From contig JAFFSR010000248.1 in NCBI GenBank assembly GCA_017163975.1, positions 1,878,501-1,942,500 of the forward strand: a DNA stretch of 64,000 nt, written 5' to 3'. This stretch comes from Anastatus disparis. Lineage: Eukaryota > Arthropoda > Insecta > Hymenoptera > Eupelmidae. Positions 20,095-32,079 of the stretch are shown here, one piece after another (within the stretch, counting starts at the first letter, position 1; every line of letters starts with the position of its first letter). The notes under the pieces are model-generated. The model did no database searches. It worked only from the letters and a program-made list of their open reading frames with translations, and had not been told where the DNA came from. A program made the translations under genes and the position numbers.

Positions 20095-20512
20095 GTTTTA
20101 TTATTAACAGCAGGCCGGAGTAGAACCTGATACCGACCGAGTAGCAATTGAGTTTTTTGTTATTTACTCAACTATTAATCAGTGTATCTTCAAATTAAAG
20201 GTTAAGCGCAATAGATATTATTATAATAAACATTTATGCACAAGAAAAAAAAATTCTATTGCTTTGTTTTTGAGAAAAGTAAGGAACGCCGAGGTGAAAG
20301 TTTATGTTTATAATATTTTCGCGTTCCTTACTTTTCTCAAAAACAAATCGGTAGATTTTTGTTTTCTTGTGCATACATATTTGTAATAATAATATCTATT
20401 GCGCTTAACCTTCAATTTGCAGATACACCGATTAATACTTGAGTAAATAACGAAAATCTCAATTAAACAAGGACAGCGAATCCGGCCTGCTCTTAATAAT
20501 AAATGTTGTTAA
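20095..20512. repeat. Large palindrome of about 418 bp
   Basis: The left arm (from TGTTTTATTATTAACAGCAGGCC) pairs with the right arm (to GGCCTGCTCTTAATAATAAA). The core is a near-perfect hairpin: TGTTTTTGAGAAAAGTAAGG at about 20259-20278 pairs with CCTTACTTTTCTCAAAAACA at about 20325-20344, and the AGGAACGC extension leaves a loop of about 31 bases. The arms carry further mismatches and small gaps. It could be a foldback transposon or a functional cis-structure of the element. Confidence 0.85.
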
Positions 20513-20870
20513 ACTTTAAAACGTGAGTATTTCATTTACCTCGTTCATTACCAATTCCTCAACCTTTATACACACAGTAATATTACAAATTATATATTTC
20601 ACGATTCAATATAAAATTTTTATTATTTTAGTATTTAAAAGTATTTAGTTGCAAATTGAAATCTTTTAAATTAATATTTTATGATTCAATATAAATTTTA
20701 ATAATCAAAAAGTATCATGTTACATATTAAAATATTTAAAATTTTTAAATATCGATTAAAATATTTTTCATCCCCACTCTAAATTTAGGGGTCAGTGACC
20801 CTTCAGTTTATCCTCAGTCTAAATTTCTAGGTGGGGATAAGTGACCCTCCAGTTGTTCGGGTACCATGCC
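20513..20870. other. AT-rich right subterminal region
   Basis: No gene is seen. Near the end (20770-20855) short repeats occur: TCCCCACTCTAAATTTAGGGGTCAGTGACCC against AGTCTAAATTTCTAGGTGGGG and AAGTGACCCTCCAGT. Confidence 0.5.
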
Positions 20871-20981
20871 TAACAAGCCCCTACTTCACCTTCTCAGAGG
20901 TCATTGACTCACCGGTCAGTAACCTTTGGGGTGGTGGAGTGGGGGTTTGTTTTGACGGTCCATGGTGCCCCTATAACTACT
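20871..20981 (-). repeat. Right terminal inverted repeat of the Polinton
   Basis: Reverse complement of 1793-1904 (roughly 89% identity by eye), ending CCCCTATAACTACT. It is less self-complementary than the left end because a short inner segment is missing. Confidence 0.92.
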
Positions 20982-20987
20982 TCAGTC
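20982..20987. repeat. Target-site duplication TCAGTC, right copy
   Basis: Identical to 1787-1792 and directly abutting the right terminal repeat. Confidence 0.93.
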
Positions 20988-22150
20988 TTTTCAGCTTTAT
21001 CGTGTGTAACGAGGATAACAAATTACTTGTATGTTATAATATAGCATACGTATATATCTATCCTCGTTGTCAGTCGCACAATACAACGTATGTCTCGATG
21101 ATTGTGCGAGTATAGGAGTGAGACAGAGAGAGTCTGTGACAGCGACTTAGGCAAGAGAAAATAGCGAACGGGTCGGTTTAACGGAGTTAGGCTGCCATCT
21201 TAAAAGGTTTTGTGCTCGAGTGTCGGCTTATTTTCTTTGCTAGATACTTGTAAAAGAGATTAGTTTTTCTCAAAAATTGTGTTGAACGATTGTAGAGTTT
21301 AGTACTGTATCTCGCAAGGAGTGACTGAACTTATTTTCTTCTTATTATCTTCTTTTTCTTGAGTGCCAAGAATAAGTGTGTCCGCTGCAGCGTTGAATGT
21401 GAATTTGAATAGCCTTTCAATAAGAGCGAAAAGGACAGCAGGCTGCACCGCATATCTACGGTGCCGCTTAAGTACATACCCTGGATCGCTGAGTACGTGA
21501 AAACAACTCGAGGAAATCTCTGTACGTTTCTACTCGTAAAAAACGTAAGTCTGCAGACTAGTATGATTACTTTTACTATGTATTTGCGTTACATGCGAGG
21601 CGAGAAAGACCGTCGTGTGCGCTGGTGTTAGGTAGTATAGGTTAGCTTATATTCACAGTTGTTTCTTATAATTAATTTGATCAAGTCTTACTTGCGAATT
21701 AATATTTTTATAATTTTATTTCTTTATATTGAATTTATTTAGTGCTTTTAATAAAGTAAAGTAAAGTTAAAGTGATTCTTGACAATTGCCTAACATTATT
21801 TATTGCCAATGAAGATCGTGTCTTGTTTTTATATGTATATGTGGAACGTAATACACTCTCTCTTGATCAACGCCGTAGGTTTCGTCGTACCAGACGTCCG
21901 GGAGGCAGAACTTCTAAGTGAAGTTCTGCAATATTATTAAATATTGTTTAATTGATTTTCCTTGTCATAAATAGATAGTCGAAGCAGATCAGCTATATCG
22001 AATTAGGCTGATCGACTATAAATCTAAAGTCAGTTATTTAACGGTAAGTGCATGTGTACTTAAAGTAAGTATACATGAAAACCCACAAATATATTTAATT
22101 TTGTTTGTTTAAATATATTCCCCGTTATACGTGACACCACGCTGGCCAAC
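20988..22150. other. Unassigned segment, possibly a solo LTR
   Basis: No open gene. The segment begins near TGTAACGAGGATAAC (21003) and ends near CCCCGTTATACGTGACA (22119-22135), which are weakly complementary and of TG..CA type. Beyond it the polymerase relic begins abruptly. A solo LTR of about 1.1 kb that truncated the relic would fit. No clear flanking duplication was found, so I do not commit to it. Confidence 0.3.
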
Positions 22151-25060
22151 ACTCGTATTCCGCAAAAAGACCGCCTGTACCTGTACTTTGATCATAGTGG
22201 GTCATCTCATAAAGCCAAACAGTATAAATTTCTGTAATTTTATAATCGATTCCAACTGCTTTTCGTAGCTCATCGGTCACCTATTTTCCGCTGAATTCAC
22301 AATAATTGACATTTTCATGGTTACAATTTCGTAGACGTCTTTCCTCGCAACATGAACGACAAAGCGCAAAAAGTAAACGACCGTGCATCTTCACGGGTAA
22401 CAGAGGTAGAAACAAATCTTGTGGTGGTAAAAATTTACACTTGACTAATCCCTCAACATTTAATAAATTATTATTATCTCCATTTGTAAGCTCATTGCAC
22501 TCTTTACCAACAAAGATACGTGGGTGTCCAACTAGAAATTGACCTCTTATACTTACATAAGGATAAAGAGAGCAAATGTCGGTATATTTTATTTTTTGCC
22601 ATCTCTTATAATATAATGAGCTACGATATTCTCTGTTCGACCACCAAAAAAAGCGTCCCGTGGATTTAAACAAGCTTGAGTTACTAAAAGGTGATTTGTT
22701 ACATATTCTTTTATTTTTCAATCTTCTGCTTTGAGTTTGTCAAATGTGCATTCCCACATTTCACGCACTTCATATCCGCATGATTTTATTTTCTCAATTT
22801 TTCTACAAGTATTTTCAAATGCTTCGATTAATGTTTTACCATAAGCCATAATTTTTTTACGATCTTTCACGAAACATTTAGGATTTAATAAGCATTTAAT
22901 TGTTTTGTCAAGTTCTTTTTCGCAATGTACTAAATATTGAAGGGCTTTTTGTGAATATTTGTCCGTTAAACGATAGCCTGCAGTAGAAATCAATCTAATT
23001 GTATTTTTTGTAAAAAATTTTTTCTTTTAACAACAGAACATGCAGAAGATATAGTTGTTGCCTCAGTAAAGGGACATGTATTGCCACAATCTATAAATAT
23101 TTTCCTGAATGCCGTACAGGCGAGTCTTCAAATTTCAACGTTCATTTTACAATAACAATTTCATGCTAAAAGTCAAATTCAGTAGTATCTCGATTTTCAT
23201 TAAACCACTTGAAAAATTCTTCCCTCTCGCTTGTTGACATTTTATCTGGCGAGTAATACTTAGCATCTGGCAAAGCTCCTACGTAATTTTTATTATCATC
23301 GGTATTAAAGAGATGCGGAAAGTAGCCTTTTTTTGTACTTAGTGGTAATGCAAAAGCGTCCAAAAGAGCACTTAATTTTATTTGAAAATAATTTAAACTG
23401 TTAATAAATTTTGTTCGTCCACACTATAACATTACAATGCTTTGACCGTTTAAAATCACATCCGGAATTTCATTAGAATTTTAAACAATTTCTTACAGAA
23501 TAAATTGTGTGACAAAGCCTTTAGCATTATGGGCTATACATATGATTTGATAAAAATCTGATTTTATTCGTATCGTCAAGTCAAGCAAAGCTTTCACAGG
23601 ATTATTCAGAAAAACATACTCATGGACACTGCATGTCGTACATAGTTGTTCGATGTTTGATAAATCAATGCAATCATCTCAAGCTTGCTGAACAACGCAG
23701 AGATTTGGTATATGGATTTTAATAGTCGGGTGATCAAGATACGGTGAATCTTGACTCGTTTCAAAATCGTAAAAGACGAATAAATTTTTCTTTTTTACCG
23801 ATTCGCTTTCTACGTTTTCTTTGCCGAGTGGAGTCGAGCGCTTGAAACGGTCGGGAATTGGTTGAATATAACACAATTTATTCACACCGTGATTTTTACG
23901 ACACATAACACACTATTTACTTGCACACCTCTAAAAGTATTGTAACGTTTGTTACATCTGAAACAAATTTTTACAACATCGCAAATCTTCTTGTTGTTCT
24001 TTTTGTATGTCCCCGATTTTTCATGGTTAGTGTAACATTGATAATCGCAAAAATTTCGATTACATTCATCACATTTTATTAAATTTACATTTTCTGAATC
24101 GCACGAAGGTTTTACAAAACAGGCGGAACAAATTGCTGTGCAGTTTTATTCTGAGAATAATATTGTTAAAATATTTCAATCTTATGAACACCGCAACCAT
24201 CTGTCGGGATCTCGACATTTGTTTTATTTATAAGCAAATTTGCCCGTTTTTTCTGCAACGCTAGTCTACCATCGCGAATATTTTTCCTAATTTCGGGCGT
24301 TTCTTCATTTGCAGATTTTTTAAACTCAATATGTGCTTTACCCACAACCAATGCTCGAAGAAGACACATATTGTCATCGTTGTGAATAGACACAACTGAT
24401 CTTTGCCCCACGGTATCGATTGTCACCTTTTTACATTTATTTCCAGCACCGATTGGCACAGTAATAAATAACGCCGATAAAATAAAACTTTTATCTTTGT
24501 AAAAGTTTCCATTCCCTTGGGCTAAGCCGTTAATTAATCCCCATAAATCGTTATGATTAAAGTTACCTATGGATCTTATTGACAAACCTGTAGCACCGCG
24601 TGCAAAATTCATACTTCGCATGCTTACACTTAACATATCGTTTGCGCGTGTTTATGAAATTGAATATTCATGAATATCACGTATAGCTAATTCTAACCAT
24701 ACAATAGGTTTAACATTTTCAGGCGGTGAGACTTTTATCAACAGCTGTCGACCATTTATTTCACAACGCTTTACGAACTGATTAAAGTCTTGAAAAATGA
24801 TAAACCTTTCGCCGGGTGGTTGGATATCAAAATTATTATCTTCATCGTAATACTCTTCTTCTTCATCATCATCTTCATTAGTTATCCTTCCTTACATCAC
24901 CTTCATCAGCATCATCATCATTATCATTATCAATGTTATTGTCAGAATGGCTTAAAGCAGCTTTAGCATTACTCTGTGTTTCATCATTACCCCTACCACC
25001 ACTACCACCTCCTACTTGTACGGGATTTGCTTCAACCGAAGATAATGATAATACTGATTA
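22151..25060 (-). pseudogene. POLB: Decayed Polinton DNA polymerase B, truncated in the palm domain
   Basis: Pieces in order on the minus strand: an acidic low-complexity stretch (about 25060-24840), an N-terminal region with the OTU-like DNMCLLRAL (24636-24166) and cysteine-rich remnants (24130-23900). Next are exonuclease motif I YDFETS (about 23755), a region matching FPHLFNT and EFFKWFNENRD (23363-23166), and a TDICSLYPY palm motif A (about 22590). The last homology is to the GGLF segment near 22165. At least five frame changes or stops separate these pieces. Motifs B and C and everything downstream are absent, so the copy is truncated. It belongs to a different and older Polinton lineage than the complete element, since the sequences differ widely. 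Confidence 0.88.
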
Positions 25061-25600
25061 CAAATCCCCATCATAGTCCATACTTTCAGGCTTGCTCGAA
25101 ATTATAGATGTCAATGAAGAGTTTGATATGGGAACAATGCAGGATGAGGAAGAAACATGGGAAAAAATAGAATTTTCACCATCTGAAATTTAATCCAGAA
25201 TTTTTTATGATTATATTTTATTAACATTTTTTTATTAATAATTTTTACTAACAATTTTTTAGCAGTACTTTTTATTATTATTTTTTATTTTTATTATACA
25301 TTGAAAATGTAATAATAATTAGTCTTCAGGAGGTCCGGAAAAACTTTCACTTATACGACCCAATATATCTTCCAAGTCTGGTTCGTGGTATAAAATTGAG
25401 CTTGAATCAAATGTTGAATCAAAAACCCATCGCATTTCTTGAGCACGTCTAACATACAGTATGCATTGTACCTCTTTAGTTAAGTAGCTTGGGAGATCGT
25501 GAAAACTCTCACTGGCCCTTCGAATGACTTTAAATATAAAATTAAACAAAATATTAATAATGAAGTTAAACTAATATAAACTAGCAAAAAATACCTCGCT
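25061..25600 (-). other. Probable 5' remainder of the polymerase relic
   Basis: A 76-residue open frame on the minus strand (25549-25319) contains YLTKEVQCILYVRRAQEMRW and an acidic end. Between it and the relic lies AT-rich sequence. By position it could be an upstream exon of the decayed polymerase gene, but I see no clear similarity to exon 1 of the complete copy. Confidence 0.3.
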
Positions 25601-26297
25601 CCTAACGTCGCTCGGTTGAATTTTTATATATTATTATGTATAAATTAGCCAATTTTAATATGAAAAAGAATTGCCGCGACTTATAAATTCTCATATTGTA
25701 GTTTTGTACCAAATTAAATTTTTATATTTTTATAAAAAAGATTAATTAAAGTCACAATATGCATAAAAATTGTTACAAATTATATCATGATAAGCAGAGT
25801 TGTAAATAAGGAAATGGTTTTCCATTTGAAATGGTCAAGTAATTGAGAATACTGGCATCAGTTACCACTTATAGAGCAAATAACTGGTAAATGGTCTGAC
25901 CAGTTACCAGTTAGAGTGCAAGTAACTGGTGAATAGTCCAATCATTCACCCGTCGCCCACCTGGTAATTGCTTATGTTGGTCTGCAGCAACCGTTGGATT
26001 TTTGTTAAACAAGCATTAGTGATGGTTATCGTTAATAACTGGTCCGGCCATTTACCAGTTACTAGGCAGGTAACTTGAAAATGGTCGAACTAGTTTTTAG
26101 TTGCTGTATAAGTAACTGCAAAGATTTTCAACCTTGATGATGAGTAAAGAATTTGTTCTACTAAATTGCATTTAAATCAATGAAAAAATATGATAGGAAT
26201 TCATTTTTTTCAATCACGTGTTTCAATCACGAACCATGAAATAATCGAAAATAGTATTTGACGTTTACTAGATTATATGTTTTTTATATGACATATT
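25601..26297. other. Non-coding, with a short degenerate repeat
   Basis: No gene. Between about 25840 and 26115 the phrase AACTGG(T/C)(A/G)A(A/T)(A/T)GGTC recurs at least five times in direct or inverted form (for example GTAACTGGTGAATAGTCC and GTAACTTGAAAATGGTCG). This indicates a decayed array of about 50-60 bp spacing. Confidence 0.45.
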
Positions 26298-26613
26298 TAT
26301 AGGGAACATAAAACAATGTAACTATGAGATCTGAGCGCTGAATGTTAAGTGTCAATTATAAATTCGAGCCTAAGATTGGAACTTCACAATCTTCACAATT
26401 CATAAGATGATAATTGATATTCGTCTATAAAGTTTGTTTTCAAAAACATAATTTAAGTATTGAGTATTATTTGAATCTCAAATATCAATATTTGGGTATA
26501 GGTTGTAACCTTTTTGACTGTTAATCATACAAATAAGTTAGGCTCGAATTTATAGTTGACATTCAACATTCAGTACTCAGATTTCAAAGTTTCATTCCTA
26601 CGTGTTCCCTATA
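26298..26613. mobile_element. Foldback MITE with long inverted arms
   Basis: The left arm from TATAGGGAACATAAAACAATG through ATCTGAGCGCTGAATGTTAAG and AAATTCGAGCCTAA pairs with a right arm ending CACGTGTTCCCTATA-type sequence (CGTGTTCCCTATA at 26601-26613). Arms are about 75 bp. A second partial copy starts 17 bp further on. Confidence 0.8.
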
Positions 26614-26628
26614 AAGCAGGTCATCGTT

Positions 26629-26955
26629 TATAGGGAACACGAAACAATGAAACTTTGAGATCTGAGGGTTGAGTTCTGAGTGCTACACGGAGAAAAATAT
26701 CCTATTAAATTTTGGTATACTGTATAGGAAAGGAGGGACAAACTGGCAAAATGAAAAAAATAACTATTCTGAAAAGAAAAATTTGTTCTAACTTTGGTGA
26801 TTTCCGTTACAGTTCTATTAACATTTAATATAAGTATAGCAAATTTTGCTATTCCGTATAGTAATTTTTTTCCTATATAGTGTACTAAAATTTAATAGAG
26901 CATTTTTCTTTGTGTAAATGTTGAGTGTCGACTATGAATTCGAGCTTTAGGCATT
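26629..26955. mobile_element. Second, truncated copy of the foldback MITE, interrupted by another MITE
   Basis: 26629-26693 repeats the left arm (TATAGGGAACACGAAACAATG, GAGATCTGAGGGTTGAG). After the nested element the arm resumes at 26917 (AATGTTGAGTGTCGACTATG, AATTCGAGCTTTAGGC). The right half is missing. Confidence 0.75.
26696..26914. mobile_element. TA-flanked MITE, mariner-like ends
   Basis: Ends are CACGGAGAAAAATATCCTAT and its imperfect complement ending ATTTTTCTTTGTG, with TA on both sides (26694-26695, 26915-26916). The uninterrupted relative at 26340 shows the pre-insertion sequence around GCTGAATGTT, supporting a TA duplication. Confidence 0.8.
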
Positions 26956-27072
26956 AATTACATTTTTATTAATTACCTTACTTACATTTTCATTTGTATA
27001 CGTATTTGTATTGAAATGAATTGTCATTTATATAAAAATTGTTAATAATTAAATATATTAAAATTCATTTCA

Positions 27073-27470
27073 GGGGAATCCTCATACCGACATAGAGTTC
27101 TACCTTATCTACATTTAAATTATGAATTTTACTAAAAATTTTAATATTCATGACTGAAATTCGTAGAAGAGGCACATTCTTAACATGCAAAAGAATTTAT
27201 TGCAACGTTAAAAGACAATATAAGGGTATAAATAAAGGCGAAAAATGCTTAATACGATTAACTTTTCAATGTAGTTATAAATAATCGTATTATGCAGCTT
27301 TTGTCTTCATTTTCACTTTTATTCTGTCTTTTAACGTTGCAATAAATTCTTTAGAATGTTAAGAATGTACCTCTTCTATGAATTTTAGTCAAAAATAGTT
27401 AAATTTTTATTAAAATGCATAATTCAAGTGTAGATAAGGTAGATCTCTGTGCCAGTACGAGGACACCCCT
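27073..27470. mobile_element. Foldback MITE of about 400 bp
   Basis: Arms of about 130-150 bp: GGGGAATCCTCATACCGACA, TACCTTATCTACATTTAAATT and GAAGAGGCACATTCTTAAC pair with a right arm ending GCCAGTACGAGGACACCCC. A single arm of the same family lies at 63630-63763. Confidence 0.85.
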
Positions 27471-27941
27471 TAAAGCAATAATATTTTTATTAAAAGAAAC
27501 ATATTGATTTTTAAAATATATGAAACTACCTCATTTTAAAAATTATCATTACATGATATAAAAATATTTTGATTAATATGGTTTTAACATAAATTTTATA
27601 AAATACAATCTTAAAAAATTATTTATTTAATATTAAATTTTTTTTAATAGTCAATTATAAAGATAGAAAAATATATGAAATATGAATAAATTTTTCTGAT
27701 TATGTCTATAATTATGAATTTATATTTATGAACTGTCTAGATAGAAGTAAAATTTCCCCTAAAAAGTAAACATTTAAAAAAAAAATTTACTTATTATTTG
27801 CAAAACACTTATTATAAATGCGGAAAAAAAAATAATATTCAGTGATATCACTTTAAAATTCGTATTAAATATGATAATTGAAAGTACAATTATTTCATTA
27901 TGATGAATGTGTTGTCAAAGTTTAATTATATTTCACTATAA
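27471..27941. other. AT-rich non-coding gap
   Basis: I see only AT-rich single-copy-looking sequence, without an open frame or clear repeat. Confidence 0.4.
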
Positions 27942-28330
27942 GGAGATATAAAACGGACACTAAATACAACTGTCTTTCTATTTAACTGTTATATTCGACT
28001 GTCTTTCTATTCTATTGCTCGATTTCCATTAAAGGAATGTATTAACTTGTAGTATGTACCATGATGATTATTTATTTATATTTTCAAATTATTCTAATTA
28101 TTAGTTTTCAAGATATTTAGATTTCTGTTCCCAAATAGAAATATTTAAATAAATAATATTGGAACCCAAACTTCTCAATAACTAATGAATAAATTTATTT
28201 AAAAATTTAACTGAATAATCTCCGTGATACATATTATATGCTAATGCATCTCTTTATTAAAAATTTTGAAATACAATGTAAATATAGTCCATATTTATAG
28301 GTGCAAGTATAGTGTCCATTTTACATCTCC
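27942..28330. mobile_element. Second copy of the GGAGATGTAAAA MITE family
   Basis: It begins GGAGATATAAAACGGACAC and ends GTGTCCATTTTACATCTCC followed by TTAA. It shares the interior phrases ATATTGGAAC, ACTAATGAATAAATTTATTT and ACTGAATAATCT with the MITE inside the polymerase gene region (6682-7219). It lacks the nested palindrome, giving the unoccupied form of that site. Confidence 0.85.
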
Positions 28331-29883
28331 TTAAATAATTTATACTTATAAAATTTACATGATATTTTATAAAAACTATTAAAATGATAATCATATATTT
28401 AATATTATCTTAAACTATGAATAAAAAGTTTAAAAAATGATTATTAAGTAATAACTTATAAATAGTTAAATTATTTTATTAATTACATTTCTAACTTAAA
28501 TAATTAACTTCATGTTAAAACTAAATTTAATAAGCATTGAATTTTACAAGTTATTTAGGAATTTTACTATGGTTCAAAGTTATTAAAAAGTTATTTATAA
28601 AAAGTATTCCTATATCAAAAATTTCAAAATTCTATTAATTTAATTTTAAATTCTATACGTTAGAGAATTAGTTTTGATGTTGAAATTTTTTTGTTACATG
28701 CATTATATATATGAGACATTTTACACTAATTAGAAGAGCAATAAAATAAAAATCGCTGAAACTCTAAGAATATATTCTTATTGTTACCCAAAATATGTAA
28801 AAATATTTTCAAGGATTTAGATTGGAAGGATCAAAAGCTATAAATCCTTGAAATTTGGAAATTTCGCCAAATTTTTGGAAAAGTCTCAATTTTATCATTT
28901 TTTTTAGAAAATCCTGATGTTGTAAAGAGAAATTCATAAGAATACTTCTTGTTGTAAATGAAGAGGAGAGTTAGCATGATTTTTTACAAACCTAACTTTT
29001 TGAAGTTTTCTATTGGTTCTTTTATGTATTCTATAGTAATTGAAATCACTCATTGTTCGCCACTTCAGAAATTGCTTTTCGAGGGCTCATTTTCTTCCAT
29101 TGTACATGAAATTTGAAATAAATTTTTGATCATGTGAGTCAGAACCATCAATAAGGAGTTATGACAGTTTAAAATACATATTTTCATGTATGATTTATTT
29201 TTCATATTGAATATAAATTATACATGAAAATATTTATTCTTAGGTCAAATGGGTTGAGGGTAGGTTATCATGCTTAGTTAGTTGGTTCCAGTAAGCGTTA
29301 TACTGAACATGAACACTTCACTACTTGAATAAACTATATTACAGCTTTATTTACATCTCTTGTTACAGTCCTTTTGGTAATGAGTCTGGCAGTGGATACC
29401 ATGTTTTAGATGTCACGCAGTTCTATGTACTCCACTGGTATGAGATATTAATGAGCGATGGTACGTGAGGCTTGAAATGAATGATAATAAATCACCTGCT
29501 TACATTACGTGCCTATTTCGTCTGTCAACTTATTGTCGTTTAGAGTATTAGACTATATGATGATTAATTGGTTAGATAAAGATTGGATTGAGAAATGTCT
29601 TGTATTTTAAGTAAATGAAGTTAATAATTGAACTATTATTTAACCTTGTATTTATAAGGCAACAGCAGATTTTTTCTTTGCTTGTTTAAACCTTCTCGCA
29701 TGCCTGAATAGCAGTAACAGTAGTAAGTAACAGGATGGGGCCCCAATATCGACGTGATAGAGTTACTAATTTTCGTATTACTGGTGCTAGCAGGTCTTTT
29801 TAGAATGTACGGAGAGCATGCATGCTTGAGCTTAGTTCAAAATCAACTTAATCACTTTTTATTATATATATATATATATATAT

Positions 29884-29950
<67 letters not shown>

Positions 29951-30575
29951 TATACCATGGAATCTTTAGATTATTAATTTTAATGGATGAAGATAGAAAA
30001 AAGGATAATTAGTAATGTTTAGTCTCGTTACGGTACTAGATATTTTTCAAAGTAAACATATTTGAATTATTGTCACCCAAAAGGATATGGAGGGTAAATG
30101 GATGGACGCATACTCTCAATACCAGCAAGCATAGAAGGAAACTGTTGCTTGGATTGAATACTTTGTTATAAGTACGTCTGTTGTTTTTTGTCACCTTTAA
30201 AGGTGTGTGGTGGATACATTTTTGTTTCCTCTATGGTTGACCTTTTGTTAGCGGCACAGCCGTATATTTAATCGCAAGTACTTGCTGAATTAGTTAAACA
30301 TGTAAGTCACCCTGCAGGGCGAACTGATTGCTTGCATTTAGTTGAGATACGTTAATATCTATATTCTACCTGAAAGAGGTCATTTACTTGTTCTACCTGC
30401 GCACCTATCTACGCTTATAGGCAGGAGGACGAGGCCTCTACACCACTTACTAAACAACAGCCCAAAGGTTCCAGATTATTCATTGGTATTGATTATACGA
30501 GAAAAAATAAAAAAAAATACTTCGTCGCATTGCGAATAAAGAGAAAAGAAAGAAAAAGAAAAAAGGAAAGGTCTG
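28331..30575. other. AT-rich non-coding region
   Basis: No supported gene. It contains TA microsatellites (29864-29881 and 29893-29944). The 71-residue open frame ending in that microsatellite (29754-29969) is not convincing as a gene. Confidence 0.45.
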
Positions 30576-30630
30576 GTGGGAACACTCATATAGTCTGTAT
30601 ATGAGTATGGCGCTGTAAGCGCACTAAGAC

Positions 30631-30862
30631 TAGGGATCCTCTAGAAGGGGACTGGAAATCTCGTTCTGCGTTTTCCATTGGCTGTTACAAACAAGAGATT
30701 CTAAACCGGAAACTACATAAGAAAGTAATGTGTTAAAAAGAGACAGTAAATATATCCCATGAAGACGACCCGTGATGTTTTCTATAAGCACTTTATCCGT
30801 TCCTTTTCGGTTTGGATTAGTATGGTGGCAACATTTTCTTGTCCCTTCCTAGAGGGTCTCTA
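30631..30862. mobile_element. hAT-like MITE of 232 bp
   Basis: Flanked by an 8-bp direct repeat ACTAAGAC (30623-30630 and 30863-30870), the duplication size of hAT elements. Ends are TAGGGATCCTCTAGAAGGGG and, reversed, AGTTAGAGACCCTCTAGGAA. The related LTR copy at 39600-39700 carries a single uninterrupted ACTAAGAC followed directly by ATATAAG, an empty site. Confidence 0.85.
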
Positions 30863-30870
30863 ACTAAGAC

Positions 30871-32079
30871 ATATAAGTGTATACATGCGAACGCCTCTGC
30901 GCAGGCGTTAAGACAGACAAGCGAGTAACAGCAAGCGAGCCACTTCGTTGTATTCCGCCGTCTGAGCCATTTTTGTAAAATGACATCTGGTCTGCACCAG
31001 GAGGTTGGGAAGTAGAGGAGGACTTATAGAGCTTTGCCCTGCAACGTCTGCTGTTAGTTGTTTCAGGCATAGAACGCTTTCCTTGCGGCATCTCGCCTCA
31101 GCGTCGTCAAACGAGACATCTCTTCGTCTTTAAGGTATCGAGAGTATTCTATATGAATCTCTCTATTTATTTTTTGTACATAAAGCGCAAATCTGTTTAG
31201 CATATTCACGCGACCACGCGTTGACAGAGGTAAAATTTCTCTCAGACTTTTTTGGCGCTCAAGTATTTATGAACGCGTTCACTTTATGCAGGTAGTACTA
31301 ATCAATAGTCTACCTGTATAATCGTACAAAAAACGATTTACGAAGTGAGTTCTGCGTTCCAGGTGTAGATAAAGAACACTGGGAGCATGAAAAATCTCTT
31401 TCACGACCTCATGAAATTTTGGAAGTCACGCAAGAAAACGGCTAGTTTCAAGTGACAATTATCAAAGTAAATCATCGTGAAAATTTGTACCTCGGAATCA
31501 GCAAACTACAAGAAAAAGTAAATTTAACGTTGCAGAGTGCGAGGAATCGGGCTTTCAGACACAACAAATTTTTTTATTGTCTAACATCATTTTAATGTGT
31601 TTTCTCTCATTTTAACCTAAAAATAAATTTTAGAAAGTTTTAACCTTTTTTACGTGTCAGAAAGGCCGATTTCAGATTCTAATAGCTTAGCATATAGCAT
31701 ACGTAGATAGTCAACTTCTTAATTTTAAGTTAGAAATAGACATTAGTAAATTACTCTAGTCATTCTTTTAATTGTGCGTTGTAATTTGTTTGCAATTTGT
31801 TTGTAACGTATATATTTTATCATTTATTTATTTGCTCCTATATATATATTTAGTCTGATATTAACTTATTGCTTGTCTCGTGTCGTGTCTTATGTATCCA
31901 TTTATTTAAAATGTACATATTTGCATTGGAGGGGTTCTCTCTACTTTTGTCTTTTTATATAATAATTCTCACGCTAAAAGAAGTCTTTTGGTGTTTATTC
32001 GTCGACTGCAAGCAGTCTTTTACGCTAACACCAGGGAATCATCCTGACAGCGTCGAATACGGTTTTTTGGGTTATATAT
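30871..32079. other. Rest of the old element's 5' side
   Basis: No gene seen. The sequence is interrupted at 32079 by the younger Gypsy element and resumes at 37144. The phrases CGCTAACACCAGGGAATC before and GGTACCAGCGTAAAAGAC after may be related. Confidence 0.35.

Noticed and set aside
20988..22150. Solo LTR with defined borders
   Set aside because: The TG..CA-like ends are only weakly complementary and no flanking duplication could be found; kept as unassigned.
29754..29969. 71-residue frame ending in Tyr-Ile repeats
   Set aside because: Its second half is a TA microsatellite and the first half shows no similarity to anything recognised.
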